The translations under genes were made by a program, and so were the position numbers. From Bacteroides sp. (GTDB lineage Bacteria > Bacteroidota > Bacteroidia > Bacteroidales > Bacteroidaceae), in the NCBI GenBank assembly GCA_021201335.1, contig JAJQFD010000011.1:1-51455 (forward strand): DNA of 51,455 bases, given 5' to 3'. Numbering within the stretch: the first letter of the stretch is position 1; every line of letters begins with the position of its first letter. Shown one piece after another: positions 9,343-19,770 of this stretch. The notes below the pieces were generated by a model. It worked only from the letters and a program-made list of their open reading frames with translations. It had not been told where the DNA came from and did not search any database.

Positions 9343-11649
9343 TTATTCTAGACTGTATAATAAGTGTAATATACTATCAGGAGATGTTTTCCGGTATTGA
9401 GCAGATATTTCTTCGTAACCCGCCTCAGGATCATAGAAAGAGGCTCTTCGCAGTATCCAGCAGGCTTCTTCCTGCTTTTGGTTCCATTCTTTAATTTGTT
9501 GCCACGGCCATTCGCTTTTTGGCTTTCCGATGTAAGGAATGATAAATCGGATGGCGGCTGTAATCGATCTTCCATCTGGAGAACTCTGGTGATAAATATC
9601 TATGCCTCGTTTTACTCCCAATGCAGATATGTCAAGCATGTGTGTAATATTGAAAACAGTGTATCCGAAGGCGGTCGTACGTTCCAGTTCCAGAGGCTGA
9701 CTGCCATCCGGTTCTATCTGAGTAAATAGCCTTCTTTTAGGGAAATTCCGCAGTACTTTATCAGTCAATTCGTTTTTTCCGGCAAATTGAGCGAAAACGG
9801 CTACCTGCACATCGTACGCCAAGCCATGATTGTTTTTGGCTTCATCTTCTTCGAGACCAATAGGACTAGTAATCATCCATTCCACATAATCGGCGAACCA
9901 GGATTTCAATTCTTCTTTGATTCCTTTACTGAGAGCCTTAGAACTATGCATTAGTTCAACACCTTCCAGCATTTTAACATAAGAATATGTATCAATTATT
10001 CCGACCCCTCTTCCCATGCCGTTGTTAATTCCTGGAATCGTTTGTCCGAAATTAAGGTGAGGATTCATTTTGGTTTTCGGATTCAGGAACCATACTTTCA
10101 GGTATTCTACCGCTTTTTCCGCATATTTTTCTTCTTCGGAAAAGAAGTAAGCCAACCCCAGTGTAAATACTGATTCAGCCATATTACCCAGTCTGTTACG
10201 GTCGAGCTTATCCAGTTCCGGATTGCGTTCCCCATCTTTGCGGATATAGGGCAAACCATCAGGTTTGGAGGGATCGGGCCACCAGTAAGGCCCCATACTC
10301 ATATAATCATGTTTATCACCGCTGGGAGGAGTGATTTTTTTATCCATCACTGACGGAGGAGTTTTACTTAATAACTTATCTGCTTCTTTCAACAGCGTTT
10401 CTTTGGCTTTTTTGTAAGCAGGTGAATTACTTTCTTTTACTGCTGTCAGTTTTCCGGCATTATAGATCCTGGTTTTCAACTTACTATCCAGCCATAGCAA
10501 TGGATTTCTAACCGGCAAATTCCGTACTACTTCGGGAGTTTCCGGGAAATGCTCCAGTCGCGCCCAGATATTATAATATTCTTTATTGTATTTATTCCAT
10601 ACGGAAAACAATAACGCAGGTTGAGCTACCGGCCATTCTTCCCAGTACATAACATCGGGTGGTAGTTTCCAGCTTGATTTATTTTTAATGTAGGGAAACA
10701 TCCAGGCAATACCTTTTGAGATGCTTTTTCCATCCGGAGTTTGGTATTCCCAAAGGTTATCTTCTTCTGTGGACAATAACTGGCAGATGGTTGCCATGGC
10801 ATCCAGGTTAAATAAGGCATATCCATACGGTTTTGTGCGTTCGAGCTCCAAAGGGAAACTTCCGTCAGCTGCCATCTGATTAGGCAATAATACTTCTTTA
10901 TAGCGGTTAATACAGAAATTTATTCTTTCATCATTTCGGGTAAACAAGGAGAAAGCGGCTGCCTGCATTACCCAGCAGGTCCCATGATTGTTTTTAGCAT
11001 TCATTTCTGCTATACCGTATGGGTGTGTAGAAATCCAGTTTAGATAATCGGCAAACCACTGTTTTGTTTCCTGTAAGGTCGGATAGTCAACTAACCCAGC
11101 CTGTTCCATCAACATCAAAGCTTTTACGACTTCAATAAGATGAATGGTGTCAATGATGCCAATTCCTCTCCCGGATACCCGCCCTTTAATAGCTTGTGCG
11201 TAAAGCAAGCTCGGATTCATGCGGGTATCTTTATCCACAAACCAAGCACGGATGTGATTCAGAGCGGCTTCCGTAAATTCTTTCCTTCCGGTTAATATCC
11301 ATGCGGAGGTCAGATCACCGACCAATACACTCATGCGTATCATGGCATAACGATGAGCTACAAAATTCTCCGGATTGGTCTCTCCGTCTTTGCGTATATA
11401 CGGGCCATCCGGATTTTCAGGATCGGGTCACCAATAATCCCCTTCAGAATAGAAATCATGTATTCCTCCTTCGCTACGATCGCATGTTTTTGCTGTAATT
11501 GTTACAGGTTCCAATATCAAAGCTTTATGCGCTCGTTCCATAATCTTTTCGGAAAGCAGTGCTTTGATTTGTTGATCAAGATCGTTTTTGGCCAGAGTCG
11601 TACAAAGACCCAATGAAAGAAATACTATGGTTAGTAGATGTCTTTTCAT
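9343..11649 (-). pseudogene. Two-domain alginate-lyase-superfamily polysaccharide lyase, interrupted by an in-frame TGA
   Basis: Probable polysaccharide lyase cutting uronic-acid polymers by beta-elimination (Alginate_lyase fold, PF05426; PL38-like is my best guess). Codon 1 is ATG 11649 with an exported N-terminus (MKRHLLTIVFLSLGLCTTLA). The frame reaches GDYW and then TGA at 11430-11428 (codon 74), and continues without shift as PDPENPDGPYIRKDGETNP to the stop at 9343. The second domain has PYWWPDPSKPDGLPYIRKD at the equivalent place, so the TGA replaces a Trp codon (TGG to TGA). Both domains keep the NNHG motif (AKNNHGTCW, AKNNHGLAY) and the LELERT...GY segment expected to hold catalytic Asn/His and Tyr. 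An internal ATG at 11343 (codon 103) could make a fragment with no signal peptide. With the GH88 neighbour it would supply unsaturated uronides. Confidence 0.8.
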
Positions 11650-11669
11650 GTTATAGTATGAATTGCAGG

Positions 11670-12929
11670 TTAAAACAATTTTCCGGTGGTTTCCAATTTC
11701 ATTTTTCGTAAAAGAGCTTCCAGGAAATAATAATCGGCGTACACAATCGGAATATCTATTTCGGAGTTATGCGGCTTGGAACCGGTACTGTGGAGTAATA
11801 AAAATCCTTTGTCCCTATCTAATGTAGCTCTATAGTGCAGTGTCAGGTTTTTAATAATGGTGTCTGCCAATTGTTTGTAACGGGCACTTTTATCGGCGTC
11901 GTATAAACTGAGTTCGTAGAGGGCAGAAGCGATACAAGCTGCGGCAGATGCATCGCGTGGTTCGTTCGGTATTTCCGGTGCGTCAAAATCCCAGTAGGGA
12001 ATTAAATCAGCCGGCATATTCGGATGTGTGAAGAGGTAATTTTCAATGTGTTGTGCCTGCTTAAGGAATTCTGGTAAACCAGTTTCACGGTAACACATTG
12101 TATAGCCGTAAAGTCCCCAGGCTTGTCCGCGAGACCACGCTGATTCATGCGCATATCCCTGATGCGTATTCTTTTTCAATACTTCTCCAGTGATGGTATC
12201 ATAGTCTATCACATGATAGGTACTGTAATCTTCTCTGAAATGGTTTTTCATCGTAACCTTTGCGTGGTTCACGGCTATATTATAATAGGTGGAATCATTA
12301 GTTTCCCGGAATGCCCAGAACAAGAGTTCAAGATTCATCATATTATCAATGATAACCGGACATTGCCATTTATCTTTATTATGATCCCACGAGCGAAGAA
12401 TGCCTACATTGGGTTTGTAACGGGTAATTAAAGTTTCTGCTGATTGCAATAGAATGTCTTTGTAATTCTCATCATTGGTTAAGCGATAACCGTTTCCATA
12501 ACTACAATACATTTTAAAGCCCATATCGTGGGTAATACCATTAAATTTTTCGCGTTCAATCAGGGCCGTATGTTTTTTCGCTTTTTCTTTCCAGAAATCG
12601 TTTTTGGTGTATTCGTACATATACCATAACTCACCCGGGAAGAATCCACTGGTCCAGTCTCTGGAAGGAACCAAATGTAGTGAACCATCCGGTTCAATAT
12701 TTCTGGGGTTTGTCAGTTCGCCCCATCCACGTTTCTCTCTTCTCTCCCTACTTTCCTCTGATTCATTGGTATACGCTTCATCAATGCAGGAAAATGCATA
12801 GGTGAGTTGTTTCTCGGCAAAGTCAAAATTATCGGCGATAATATCCTCTTTTTTATTTTGCTGGCATGATCCTAGCAATAAAAGGCTCATCCCAACACCT
12901 GCAATCAAAGAGCAAACTTTTGTTTTCAT
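11670..12929 (-). CDS. GH88 unsaturated glucuronyl hydrolase (lipoprotein)
   Basis: Removes the 4,5-unsaturated uronic acid left at the non-reducing end of oligosaccharides by a polysaccharide lyase. The 419-residue product has a lipoprotein signal ending LLGSC (Cys 22) and then an (alpha/alpha)6-type sequence. Family landmarks are RDWTSGFFPGELWYMYE, THDMGFKMYCSYGNGYR, CPVIIDNMMNLELLFWA and ESAWSRGQAWGLYGYTMCYR. The Asp residues in THDMGF and IDNMMN are the ones expected to act in catalysis, by comparison with known GH88 enzymes. It is the first gene of the operon, with a -7 box 27 bases before its start, and is followed 20 bases later by the lyase whose products it should process. The lipobox suggests periplasmic or surface anchoring. 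Confidence 0.92.
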   Translation of the reverse strand: MKTKVCSLIAGVGMSLLLLGSCQQNKKEDIIADNFDFAEKQLTYAFSCIDEAYTNESEESRERREKRGWGELTNPRNIEPDGSLHLVPSRDWTSGFFPGELWYMYEYTKNDFWKEKAKKHTALIEREKFNGITHDMGFKMYCSYGNGYRLTNDENYKDILLQSAETLITRYKPNVGILRSWDHNKDKWQCPVIIDNMMNLELLFWAFRETNDSTYYNIAVNHAKVTMKNHFREDYSTYHVIDYDTITGEVLKKNTHQGYAHESAWSRGQAWGLYGYTMCYRETGLPEFLKQAQHIENYLFTHPNMPADLIPYWDFDAPEIPNEPRDASAAACIASALYELSLYDADKSARYKQLADTIIKNLTLHYRATLDRDKGFLLLHSTGSKPHNSEIDIPIVYADYYFLEALLRKMKLETTGKLF

Positions 12930-12955
12930 GATAAATTAGATGATGATTAATGTCA

Positions 12956-12963
12956 CAAATGTA
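12956..12963 (-). promoter_or_regulatory. -7 box of the polysaccharide utilization operon
   Basis: On the minus strand this reads TACATTTG, an exact TAnnTTTG match, 27 bases before the GH88 ATG at 12929. It lies in the 46-base gap between the regulator's stop and the first operon gene. The regulator would be expected to bind just upstream, inside the end of its own gene (about 12980-13040). No clear -33 element is needed if the promoter is activator-dependent. Confidence 0.5.
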
Positions 12964-12975
12964 GTCTCTAATGTA

Positions 12976-15900
12976 TCACAGGGCTTGTCTATGCGTCTCA
13001 ACTATTTGTTTTTTGTCTCTTCTGTGGATTTGCATGTATTCCATGGGGGGAATTCCATAAACACTTTTAAATGATTTCGTAAAATAGGCGGAAGTACTAA
13101 AACCGGTTGCAACGGATATTTCCGTCACATTCATGTCTGTTTCACTGAGCATGCGAGCAGCAATTTCCAGTCGTTTGTTTTTAACCAGTTCGTTAGGAGA
13201 TATATCTGTTATCGCTTTCATCTTGCGATAAAAGTTAGCGCGACTGAAAGCAAGTTCTTTGCTGATAAAATCAATATTCAGGTCTGGGTCGGACAGGTTG
13301 TTTTCTATAATCTCGAAGAACTTCTGCATAAAGCGGTCATCGGCAGAAGTCGTATCAATTCCCATTGATTCCAGTGAAAAACGTTTTCCGAAGGAATTCT
13401 TTAGTTTTTCTCGTTGGGAGAGTAGATTATAAATCCGAATCAGCAAGATTTCTACATTGAAAGGCTTCACAATATAGTCATCAGCACCAGAGAGATAGCC
13501 TTCTTTTAAATGCATTACCATAGCACGGGCAGTCAGGAGGATAACCGGTATATGTCCCGTCTCCATGTTGTTTTTGATAAGCGCACACAATTCCAGTCCG
13601 TCCGTTTGTGGCATCATAATGTCGGATATAATCATATCCGGGAACTCCTTTAAAGCCAGATTAAAGGCATCTGTACCGTTCTCAGCTTCCAAAATGGAGT
13701 AATAAGGTTGTAGACTATTCTTTATATATTGTCTGATTTCCTCGTTATCCTCCACAACGAGTATTTTCTTGTTAGCAATGAAAGGTATATTTTTGTCGGA
13801 TAAGCTTTCCGGTATAAGCGGAGAAGCGTGTTCGGCGTTTATGGAAGCTTGTTCTTCGGCGGAATATATTGTTTTTTCATTGGGGATAATAACAGTGAAT
13901 GCAGTTCCTTTCGGTTCATTGTCTTCCACAAAGATAGCCCCGTGATGCAAGCGTACGATGGATTGGGTTAAACTTAGTCCGATGCCTGTTCCATGTATAT
14001 TACTTTGTGCCAGTTCGTCCTCTACCTGATAGAAGGGAGTAAAGATATGAGTTTTCACTTCTTCGGGAATTCCTTTTCCCGTATCACTGATGCGGATCAT
14101 GAAATAATTCTCAGCCTGTAGCAACTTTATTTCTTCAGGCAGGAGTGTACTAAATTTCTGTTTCAGGTCAATAGCCTTGAGGGAAGTCATATACATATTT
14201 ACTGATTCGCCTGTAGAGGTGAACTTAAAAGCGTTTGAAAGCAAATTGAATACAACTTTTTCCAGTAAACTGTAGTCGAAGCAGGCCATAAACTCTCCGG
14301 GAACAGATTCATAATGAAAGTCTATCTGATTTCGTTCGGCGATTTGTTTAAAAGCCAGGAACATTTCCTGCAAAAAGACATTCAGATCCGAGTAAGATAA
14401 TTTCAGCTTTAATTTGCCTGCCTGATTTTTCTGGAGGTCCATTAACTGATTAACCAGCAGGAGCAAGCGTTGTGAGTTTTTATAGACAATGCCTATCTTT
14501 TGTTTTACCATCGGAAGTATTTCGATCTGTTGTAGCATCTCTTCCAACGGACTGATAATAAGTGTCAATGGGGTACGCAGTTCGTGGGAAAAGTTGGTGA
14601 AAAGTCGGACTTTCGTCTGATGGAACTCTTCCAGTTTGTCTCTTTCAATCTGTTTGATCCGTAAATTATGTTCCAGCTCACGCTTGCGATACACATAATA
14701 CCCAATGGTAATTCCGATACCTAGAATAAGTATTATATATATAAGGTAAGCAAGCGGAGTTTTCCACCAGGGAGGAAGAACTGTTATTTTTAAACTCCGG
14801 GGTTGATCATTCCAGATTCCGTCATTGTTCGAAGCGATTACCTGAAACGTATACTCTCCGGGGGCTATGTTGGTATAATAGGCTTCTTTACGGGTTCCTA
14901 CCTGATTCCAATTCTTTTCATGGCCCAACAGGCGGTGAGCATACTTATTCTGTTCATGATAGATATAATTCAATGCGCAGTAGGCGATAGAGAAGTTATT
15001 CTGGTTATAGGCTAAAGTAATTTCATGGGTATATTCCGGTGCCTGTTGGATAACCCCTTTCTCCGCTTCTGGTATCAATGCCTCGTTATTAACCGTAATC
15101 TGGTTGATCACTATAGGAGGGATTTGTTCATTGGTAGGCAGATGGTGTGGGTGGAAGGATAAAAAACCGTTGCTGCCAGAGAAATAGATTTCTCCGGTGG
15201 GGAGGCAACAACTACCGTGCGGAGTAAATTCAAAGATATCCGGACCGTTAAAGCAATCGTAAGTTTTTACTTGGAAGGTTTGCGTATCGATTTCCGATAT
15301 TCCCCCGTTATGGCTTACCCATAAGCTATTTTCAAACTCCTCTAACGCATAAATATTGTTACTGGGTAATCCGTTTTCGGTCGTTATATTTTGCGTAAAG
15401 CCTTTCTGTTCATCATAGATATATACTCCACCGCCGGAAGTCGTCATATAGATTTGACCGTTTTTCCCCCGTTTCAGAGAAGTAATGTAATTGCTTTGTA
15501 TCCGCTGTGTAGGTAATTCGGCATTTACAGCGTATTGTTGCACCGTTCTCCGTTGCGTATCATACTTGTATAATCCGCTGGAACGTGTTCCTATCAGGTA
15601 AACACCTTCTGTAAGTTCTAAAAAGCAACGGACGCTAGGAAAACTGATACTCGTCGAATCATTCTCCAGTGGGAAGGATTCGATAATTGTTCCGTCTTTT
15701 TGTATTTTCATGAGACCATTTACAGCCGTAGTTCCTACCCACCAGTTATCGCCTTTATCCCGGAAGAGAGTATAAATTCCCAGGTTTTTAGCTTTGTTGA
15801 ATTCGTGAATTAAGGAAAACTTTTTTGTCGGAATGTCAAAACGATAAATACGTCCGTTATTGGTTCCACACCAAATTATTCCTCCATCGGGCAAGATCGA

Positions 15901-17160
15901 TTTGATAATATTCCGATTATAGGGTCCGTAAGGGGTATTTTCCAACAGGAAGTTTTCAGCTTGTTTCGTATGTGTATTAACATGCAACAATCCGCTTCCC
16001 TCGGTAGCTACCCAGAGTGACTGGTTATCCTGGTAAGCCATCGTACCGAAAGTTCCTTGCAAATTGTTGGCATTACTATTTTGGGGATGAAAGAAAGTAA
16101 ACCGGTTTTTCAATGGATTATAAAAGTTGAGTCCTCCGTAAAAAGTCCCTACCCAGAGCGTATTTACTTTGTCCACATATAAGCTATATACAGAGAAATG
16201 ACTTAAGTTTCCTTGCCGCATATCAAAATTGTTGTAAGGAATGACTTTATTGGTAGAGAGATTCAGGATACTTAATCCGTTAAACGTTCCGATTATGAGC
16301 TGATGATTGTATTCTTTCATGCAGCGAATGTTGTCATCGGATAATCCGCTGTTGGAAGTCGTAAAAGAATGAATTTTTTGTTGTTTTCTATCCCATTTAT
16401 TTAATCCCTTGGCCAGGGTTCCGATCCACATTTGTCCGTCGGAATCCTCGTAAAGCTCAGAGATCATATTGTCTGTAATACTGGGAGTCGTGGTTTTGGT
16501 GATTTGGGTGATGATACGTTGCTGATTGTCGCAGACAAACAGTCCTTTATTGGAAGTGCCGATGTATAACTCGTTCTTATTATTAATGTATAGTGCGTTA
16601 ATCGGTTCGTTGAACAATAAACCATTGAGATTAACGGCTTCAAATGTCTGGGTTTGTATGTTGAAGAAGCAGAGGCCACGGCGTGTTCCCACCCAAAGGT
16701 TTCCCGACGCATCGGTGCATAAGGAGATAATTTCATCGCTGGCAATTTCGGGATAATCCTTCTGAAGAAAGGATGTTATAGTATGGGTTTTTAGATTGAA
16801 ATGATTTAATCCGTTAATGGTTCCTACCCACAGTCCATTAGATGCTGAATCAGGTAATAAAACGGTAATATGACTATCGGAAAGAGTTCCCGGATTGGTA
16901 TTGTCGTGCTTGTAGACTACAAAATGCTCTCCATCATAGCGGTTCAGGCCATTGCGGGTAGCAATCCAGATATATCCATTGGTATCTTCACATATATCTA
17001 ATACGGATAATTGGGATAATCCGTCGCGCAAATCAAGGTTTGAAAAATAGAAAATTCCATCTTCTTCTGCTGCATGAATATAATTGGCTATAAACAGGAA
17101 TACAGTTAACAATAAATACGTATACCGCTTGAAGAGAAGGACGTACATGTTTTTCATCAA
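12976..17160 (-). CDS. Hybrid two-component system sensor/regulator (HTCS) of the polysaccharide locus
   Basis: One-protein signalling system that senses an oligosaccharide in the periplasm and activates the adjacent operon. The 1394-residue product has an N-terminal signal/anchor (about 12-30) and a two-propeller sensor of Reg_prop repeats (about 35-690, repeated WIGT/WVGT...GL motifs). A Y_Y_Y domain ends near PGEYTFQVIASNNDGIWN, and a membrane segment follows at about 800-823. The kinase core has H-box NFSHELRTPLTLI (His near 860), N-box NLLSNAFKFT, DTGKGIPEE and GTGIGLSL. The receiver domain (about 1127-1240) has its phospho-acceptor Asp in IISDIMMPQTDG, and a C-terminal AraC-type helix-turn-helix follows (about 1306-1383). 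All expected residues are present. It is transcribed in the same direction as the operon it should control. Confidence 0.95.
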   Translation of the reverse strand: MMKNMYVLLFKRYTYLLLTVFLFIANYIHAAEEDGIFYFSNLDLRDGLSQLSVLDICEDTNGYIWIATRNGLNRYDGEHFVVYKHDNTNPGTLSDSHITVLLPDSASNGLWVGTINGLNHFNLKTHTITSFLQKDYPEIASDEIISLCTDASGNLWVGTRRGLCFFNIQTQTFEAVNLNGLLFNEPINALYINNKNELYIGTSNKGLFVCDNQQRIITQITKTTTPSITDNMISELYEDSDGQMWIGTLAKGLNKWDRKQQKIHSFTTSNSGLSDDNIRCMKEYNHQLIIGTFNGLSILNLSTNKVIPYNNFDMRQGNLSHFSVYSLYVDKVNTLWVGTFYGGLNFYNPLKNRFTFFHPQNSNANNLQGTFGTMAYQDNQSLWVATEGSGLLHVNTHTKQAENFLLENTPYGPYNRNIIKSILPDGGIIWCGTNNGRIYRFDIPTKKFSLIHEFNKAKNLGIYTLFRDKGDNWWVGTTAVNGLMKIQKDGTIIESFPLENDSTSISFPSVRCFLELTEGVYLIGTRSSGLYKYDTQRRTVQQYAVNAELPTQRIQSNYITSLKRGKNGQIYMTTSGGGVYIYDEQKGFTQNITTENGLPSNNIYALEEFENSLWVSHNGGISEIDTQTFQVKTYDCFNGPDIFEFTPHGSCCLPTGEIYFSGSNGFLSFHPHHLPTNEQIPPIVINQITVNNEALIPEAEKGVIQQAPEYTHEITLAYNQNNFSIAYCALNYIYHEQNKYAHRLLGHEKNWNQVGTRKEAYYTNIAPGEYTFQVIASNNDGIWNDQPRSLKITVLPPWWKTPLAYLIYIILILGIGITIGYYVYRKRELEHNLRIKQIERDKLEEFHQTKVRLFTNFSHELRTPLTLIISPLEEMLQQIEILPMVKQKIGIVYKNSQRLLLLVNQLMDLQKNQAGKLKLKLSYSDLNVFLQEMFLAFKQIAERNQIDFHYESVPGEFMACFDYSLLEKVVFNLLSNAFKFTSTGESVNMYMTSLKAIDLKQKFSTLLPEEIKLLQAENYFMIRISDTGKGIPEEVKTHIFTPFYQVEDELAQSNIHGTGIGLSLTQSIVRLHHGAIFVEDNEPKGTAFTVIIPNEKTIYSAEEQASINAEHASPLIPESLSDKNIPFIANKKILVVEDNEEIRQYIKNSLQPYYSILEAENGTDAFNLALKEFPDMIISDIMMPQTDGLELCALIKNNMETGHIPVILLTARAMVMHLKEGYLSGADDYIVKPFNVEILLIRIYNLLSQREKLKNSFGKRFSLESMGIDTTSADDRFMQKFFEIIENNLSDPDLNIDFISKELAFSRANFYRKMKAITDISPNELVKNKRLEIAARMLSETDMNVTEISVATGFSTSAYFTKSFKSVYGIPPMEYMQIHRRDKKQIVETHRQAL

Positions 17161-17255
17161 TTTGATTAATCTCTCTATTGTTTTATTAAGTAAAATGCCC
17201 TGTCCATCTTAGCTAACTATGATAGATGACAAGTATGGTTTAGCTTCTTACCTAA

Positions 17256-17263
17256 CAAAGATA
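17256..17263 (-). promoter_or_regulatory. -7 box upstream of the HTCS gene
   Basis: Reads TATCTTTG on the minus strand, an exact TAnnTTTG match, about 96 bases before the HTCS ATG at 17160. It lies in the 113-base gap after the exporter operon, so the regulator probably has its own promoter. Confidence 0.45.
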
Positions 17264-17273
17264 GAGATTTAAT

Positions 17274-18521
17274 TCAATTGACGGCTTCTCTTCTGGTTTT
17301 TAACTCTTCGTATCTGTTGATGATGTGTTTTCGGCTCATAAGAATCTGGTAACGATATACCAGACAGGTAGATATAAAGTAAATTCCTGCCTGTAGCCAC
17401 AACGCTTTATACTCCATGGATACTTCATTCAGGGTGGCGCCCATATTATTAATCCGTACGAATCCGTTGATACCGAATGTGGACGGGAAGATGTAAGAGA
17501 AGTACTCCCAGAATGGAGGTATAGCTGCCCCTGGCCATGATATTCCTGAGATGAATAAGAGCGGTACAGAGGTAAATACGAAAATTAGCATACAGGTTTC
17601 TCTGTTACGAATAGCAATGGACGCTGTCATCGAGAAGAAAATACATGCCAGCAAATAGGGAAGAAGGAATAGAAGCAAATCACCCGGCATTCCAATCTGG
17701 TTCAGCTTGAATAATTTAGGTACAACGACCAGCACATAGATACAGATTACCGAATAGATCATGAAATAGCACAATCCTTTGCCCATTACAATTCGAAGAG
17801 TTCCGTGGTAATGCCGGTTAATTGGCACTAAGTCTTTGAATTTATTCTTTTCCCGCGCTGTACCGGCTGAAAGACCGATTCCTAAGAGCAGTGTCTGTTG
17901 AATGATGAGGATTAATACGGCTGGAATCAGGAAAGCTGCAAATCCATTGGTCGGATTGAAGATAGCTACATCTTCGTACTCAATAGGATAGGCTGTAATT
18001 TCATCCTGACGGTTGGTTGTATTTCCGGAGAGCGCAATCTTGATATCCTGATTCATATCCAGTGATACGGCCGTGTTAGCCAGCAACATACTTTTGTAAT
18101 AAAGCAAACCACTCATATCGCAATAGATACTCACTTGTGTTTGCTTGCCGGTTTGAATGCTACTGCTGAAATCACTGGGGATGTAAATGACTCCATAAGC
18201 ATCCCGTTCTTTCAGTATTTGCATAGCTTCCTGTAAATCGCTACAATAACTTACGATCTGTATATCAGGAGTGGCGTCTACTTTTCGTATGTACTCCCGG
18301 CTGAGGGATGTATGGGAATCATCGACCACTACGGCAGGTACATTGCGAACTACTTCATTGGTATAAATAAAAGCATATACCAACGGATAGGCCAGTGGAA
18401 CCAGGAAGAAAAAGATCAAGACTCCACTGTCACGAAACACCTGGCGGAATTCCTGCTTCCAGATATAAAACATATCGTAAATTCCTGTTTTAATCTTTTC
18501 TTTGAATTTAAGCTCTTCCAT
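17274..18521 (-). CDS. ABC-2 type exporter permease (second permease)
   Basis: Inner-membrane permease of an ABC-2 (YbhR/YhhJ-like) export system. The 415-residue product has one membrane segment near residues 33-53 (LIFFFLVPLAYPLVYAFIY) and a large periplasmic loop (about 55-190). Five more hydrophobic segments follow in the C-terminal half, with the conserved arrangement ending in a helix near residue 390. It is the last gene of the operon; its ATG shares the A of the upstream permease's TGA (TGATG at 18523-18519), so translation is coupled. Substrate cannot be read from sequence; relatives export drugs, bile-type compounds or lipophilic molecules with HlyD and TolC partners. Confidence 0.9.
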   Translation of the reverse strand: MEELKFKEKIKTGIYDMFYIWKQEFRQVFRDSGVLIFFFLVPLAYPLVYAFIYTNEVVRNVPAVVVDDSHTSLSREYIRKVDATPDIQIVSYCSDLQEAMQILKERDAYGVIYIPSDFSSSIQTGKQTQVSIYCDMSGLLYYKSMLLANTAVSLDMNQDIKIALSGNTTNRQDEITAYPIEYEDVAIFNPTNGFAAFLIPAVLILIIQQTLLLGIGLSAGTAREKNKFKDLVPINRHYHGTLRIVMGKGLCYFMIYSVICIYVLVVVPKLFKLNQIGMPGDLLLFLLPYLLACIFFSMTASIAIRNRETCMLIFVFTSVPLLFISGISWPGAAIPPFWEYFSYIFPSTFGINGFVRINNMGATLNEVSMEYKALWLQAGIYFISTCLVYRYQILMSRKHIINRYEELKTRREAVN

Positions 18522-19699
18522 CAGGGTATATATTTATAATAAATCAATGCTTTCTTCAACCGATTGATTATCAGGAAAGGAAGCAGCATGAATATTAATA
18601 ATGCCATATAATTGTTCCAACTGTAGGCCATACTATAACCGTTTAGTGCCTGATCTACGTAAATCAGGAAATAGTGGCGCAACGGGAATAATATACTTAA
18701 TGCTTGCAACACGGGATGCATGGCCATCACCGGAAAAGTAAATCCGGAAATGGAGAAGGAAATCACTCCCCAGAGAGAAGCGAAGCTTAATCCGAGTCGT
18801 AAAGTAGGCAGTGTACCAATCATTACCACCCCAAACGCCTGCGAAGCCAGGATAAAGAGTAAAGTGGCTAATATCATAGGTAAGATTCCGCTGTTGTGCG
18901 GAAAATCAAGTATTCCATATAAATAGGCATTATAAAAGATACCCATAATAAAGAATATAACGGTATGGGGCAACAATTTCCCGGCCAGGGAAATATAAAT
19001 GGAATTGTTTCCGATACGTAGCCATTCGCGTGCCGTACGGTCTTTAATTTCTACCCCAATGGAATAAACCGTAACCATAAAGATCATGATCATTAAAATA
19101 CCGGGTACCAGCGTATTGCAGAGATAAACCGAATAATTTAACCAGGGGTTTTTCAGCGGATGTGTATCAATGACGATGGGTTGCAGAAAAGCCATTGCCT
19201 GATCTTCCGTGGCTCCTTTGGCATATAGAACAGACCGCGTGGCAGCTCCGGCAGCCAATTCACTCATCATTTTCATGTCCCGAAACAGCAGGGAACCTGC
19301 AATCAGGTAGGAGTTATTGGTATAGAAGGAAATCGTGGGTTGTCGTTGTCCCTGTGCATCCGAAGATAATCCCTTGGGAATATAAAAGAAACCATAAATC
19401 TCGCCTCGTTGCATCGCATTGCGGGCATCGTTGACACTGGGATAATGGGCCACAACGGCTGTTTGCTGGAAGGCATCCAGGTTACGTACCAGGTTTCGGG
19501 AGGTAGAGGTATCATCCAGGTCGACAGCTGCTACAGGCAGGTTCAGAGGTAGCCCCGAATCCATAAGTGTGGTGAAGAATATATAGCAGAACAAAGGAGC
19601 GATCACCATACAGAAAAGATACAGTGGACGTGCGACGAGGCGACGACATTCGCGCTTCATCACTCGCCAAAGAGCTATGTATTTGGGGGATCTTTCCAC
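18521..19699 (-). CDS. ABC-2 type exporter permease (first permease)
   Basis: Partner permease of the one encoded next, with the same layout: an N-terminal helix (about 24-44, LYLFCMVIAPLFCYIFFTTL), a periplasmic loop containing GEIYGFFYIPKGLSSDAQGQ, then five hydrophobic segments. The two probably form a heterodimer. The start is preceded by a 71-base gap after the HlyD gene. Basic N-terminal residues (WRVMKRECRRLVARP) precede the first helix, as usual in the family. No nucleotide-binding subunit is encoded in this operon, so it must borrow one from elsewhere or the ATPase gene is unlinked. Confidence 0.9.
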   Translation of the reverse strand: MERSPKYIALWRVMKRECRRLVARPLYLFCMVIAPLFCYIFFTTLMDSGLPLNLPVAAVDLDDTSTSRNLVRNLDAFQQTAVVAHYPSVNDARNAMQRGEIYGFFYIPKGLSSDAQGQRQPTISFYTNNSYLIAGSLLFRDMKMMSELAAGAATRSVLYAKGATEDQAMAFLQPIVIDTHPLKNPWLNYSVYLCNTLVPGILMIMIFMVTVYSIGVEIKDRTAREWLRIGNNSIYISLAGKLLPHTVIFFIMGIFYNAYLYGILDFPHNSGILPMILATLLFILASQAFGVVMIGTLPTLRLGLSFASLWGVISFSISGFTFPVMAMHPVLQALSILFPLRHYFLIYVDQALNGYSMAYSWNNYMALLIFMLLPFLIINRLKKALIYYKYIP

Positions 19700-19770
19700 G
19701 GATTTAAGTTTTTGAGTGGTTAAGTGGCTGAGGGTATATGTGGTTACCTGCTTTCAGCATTGTGGTAAAC

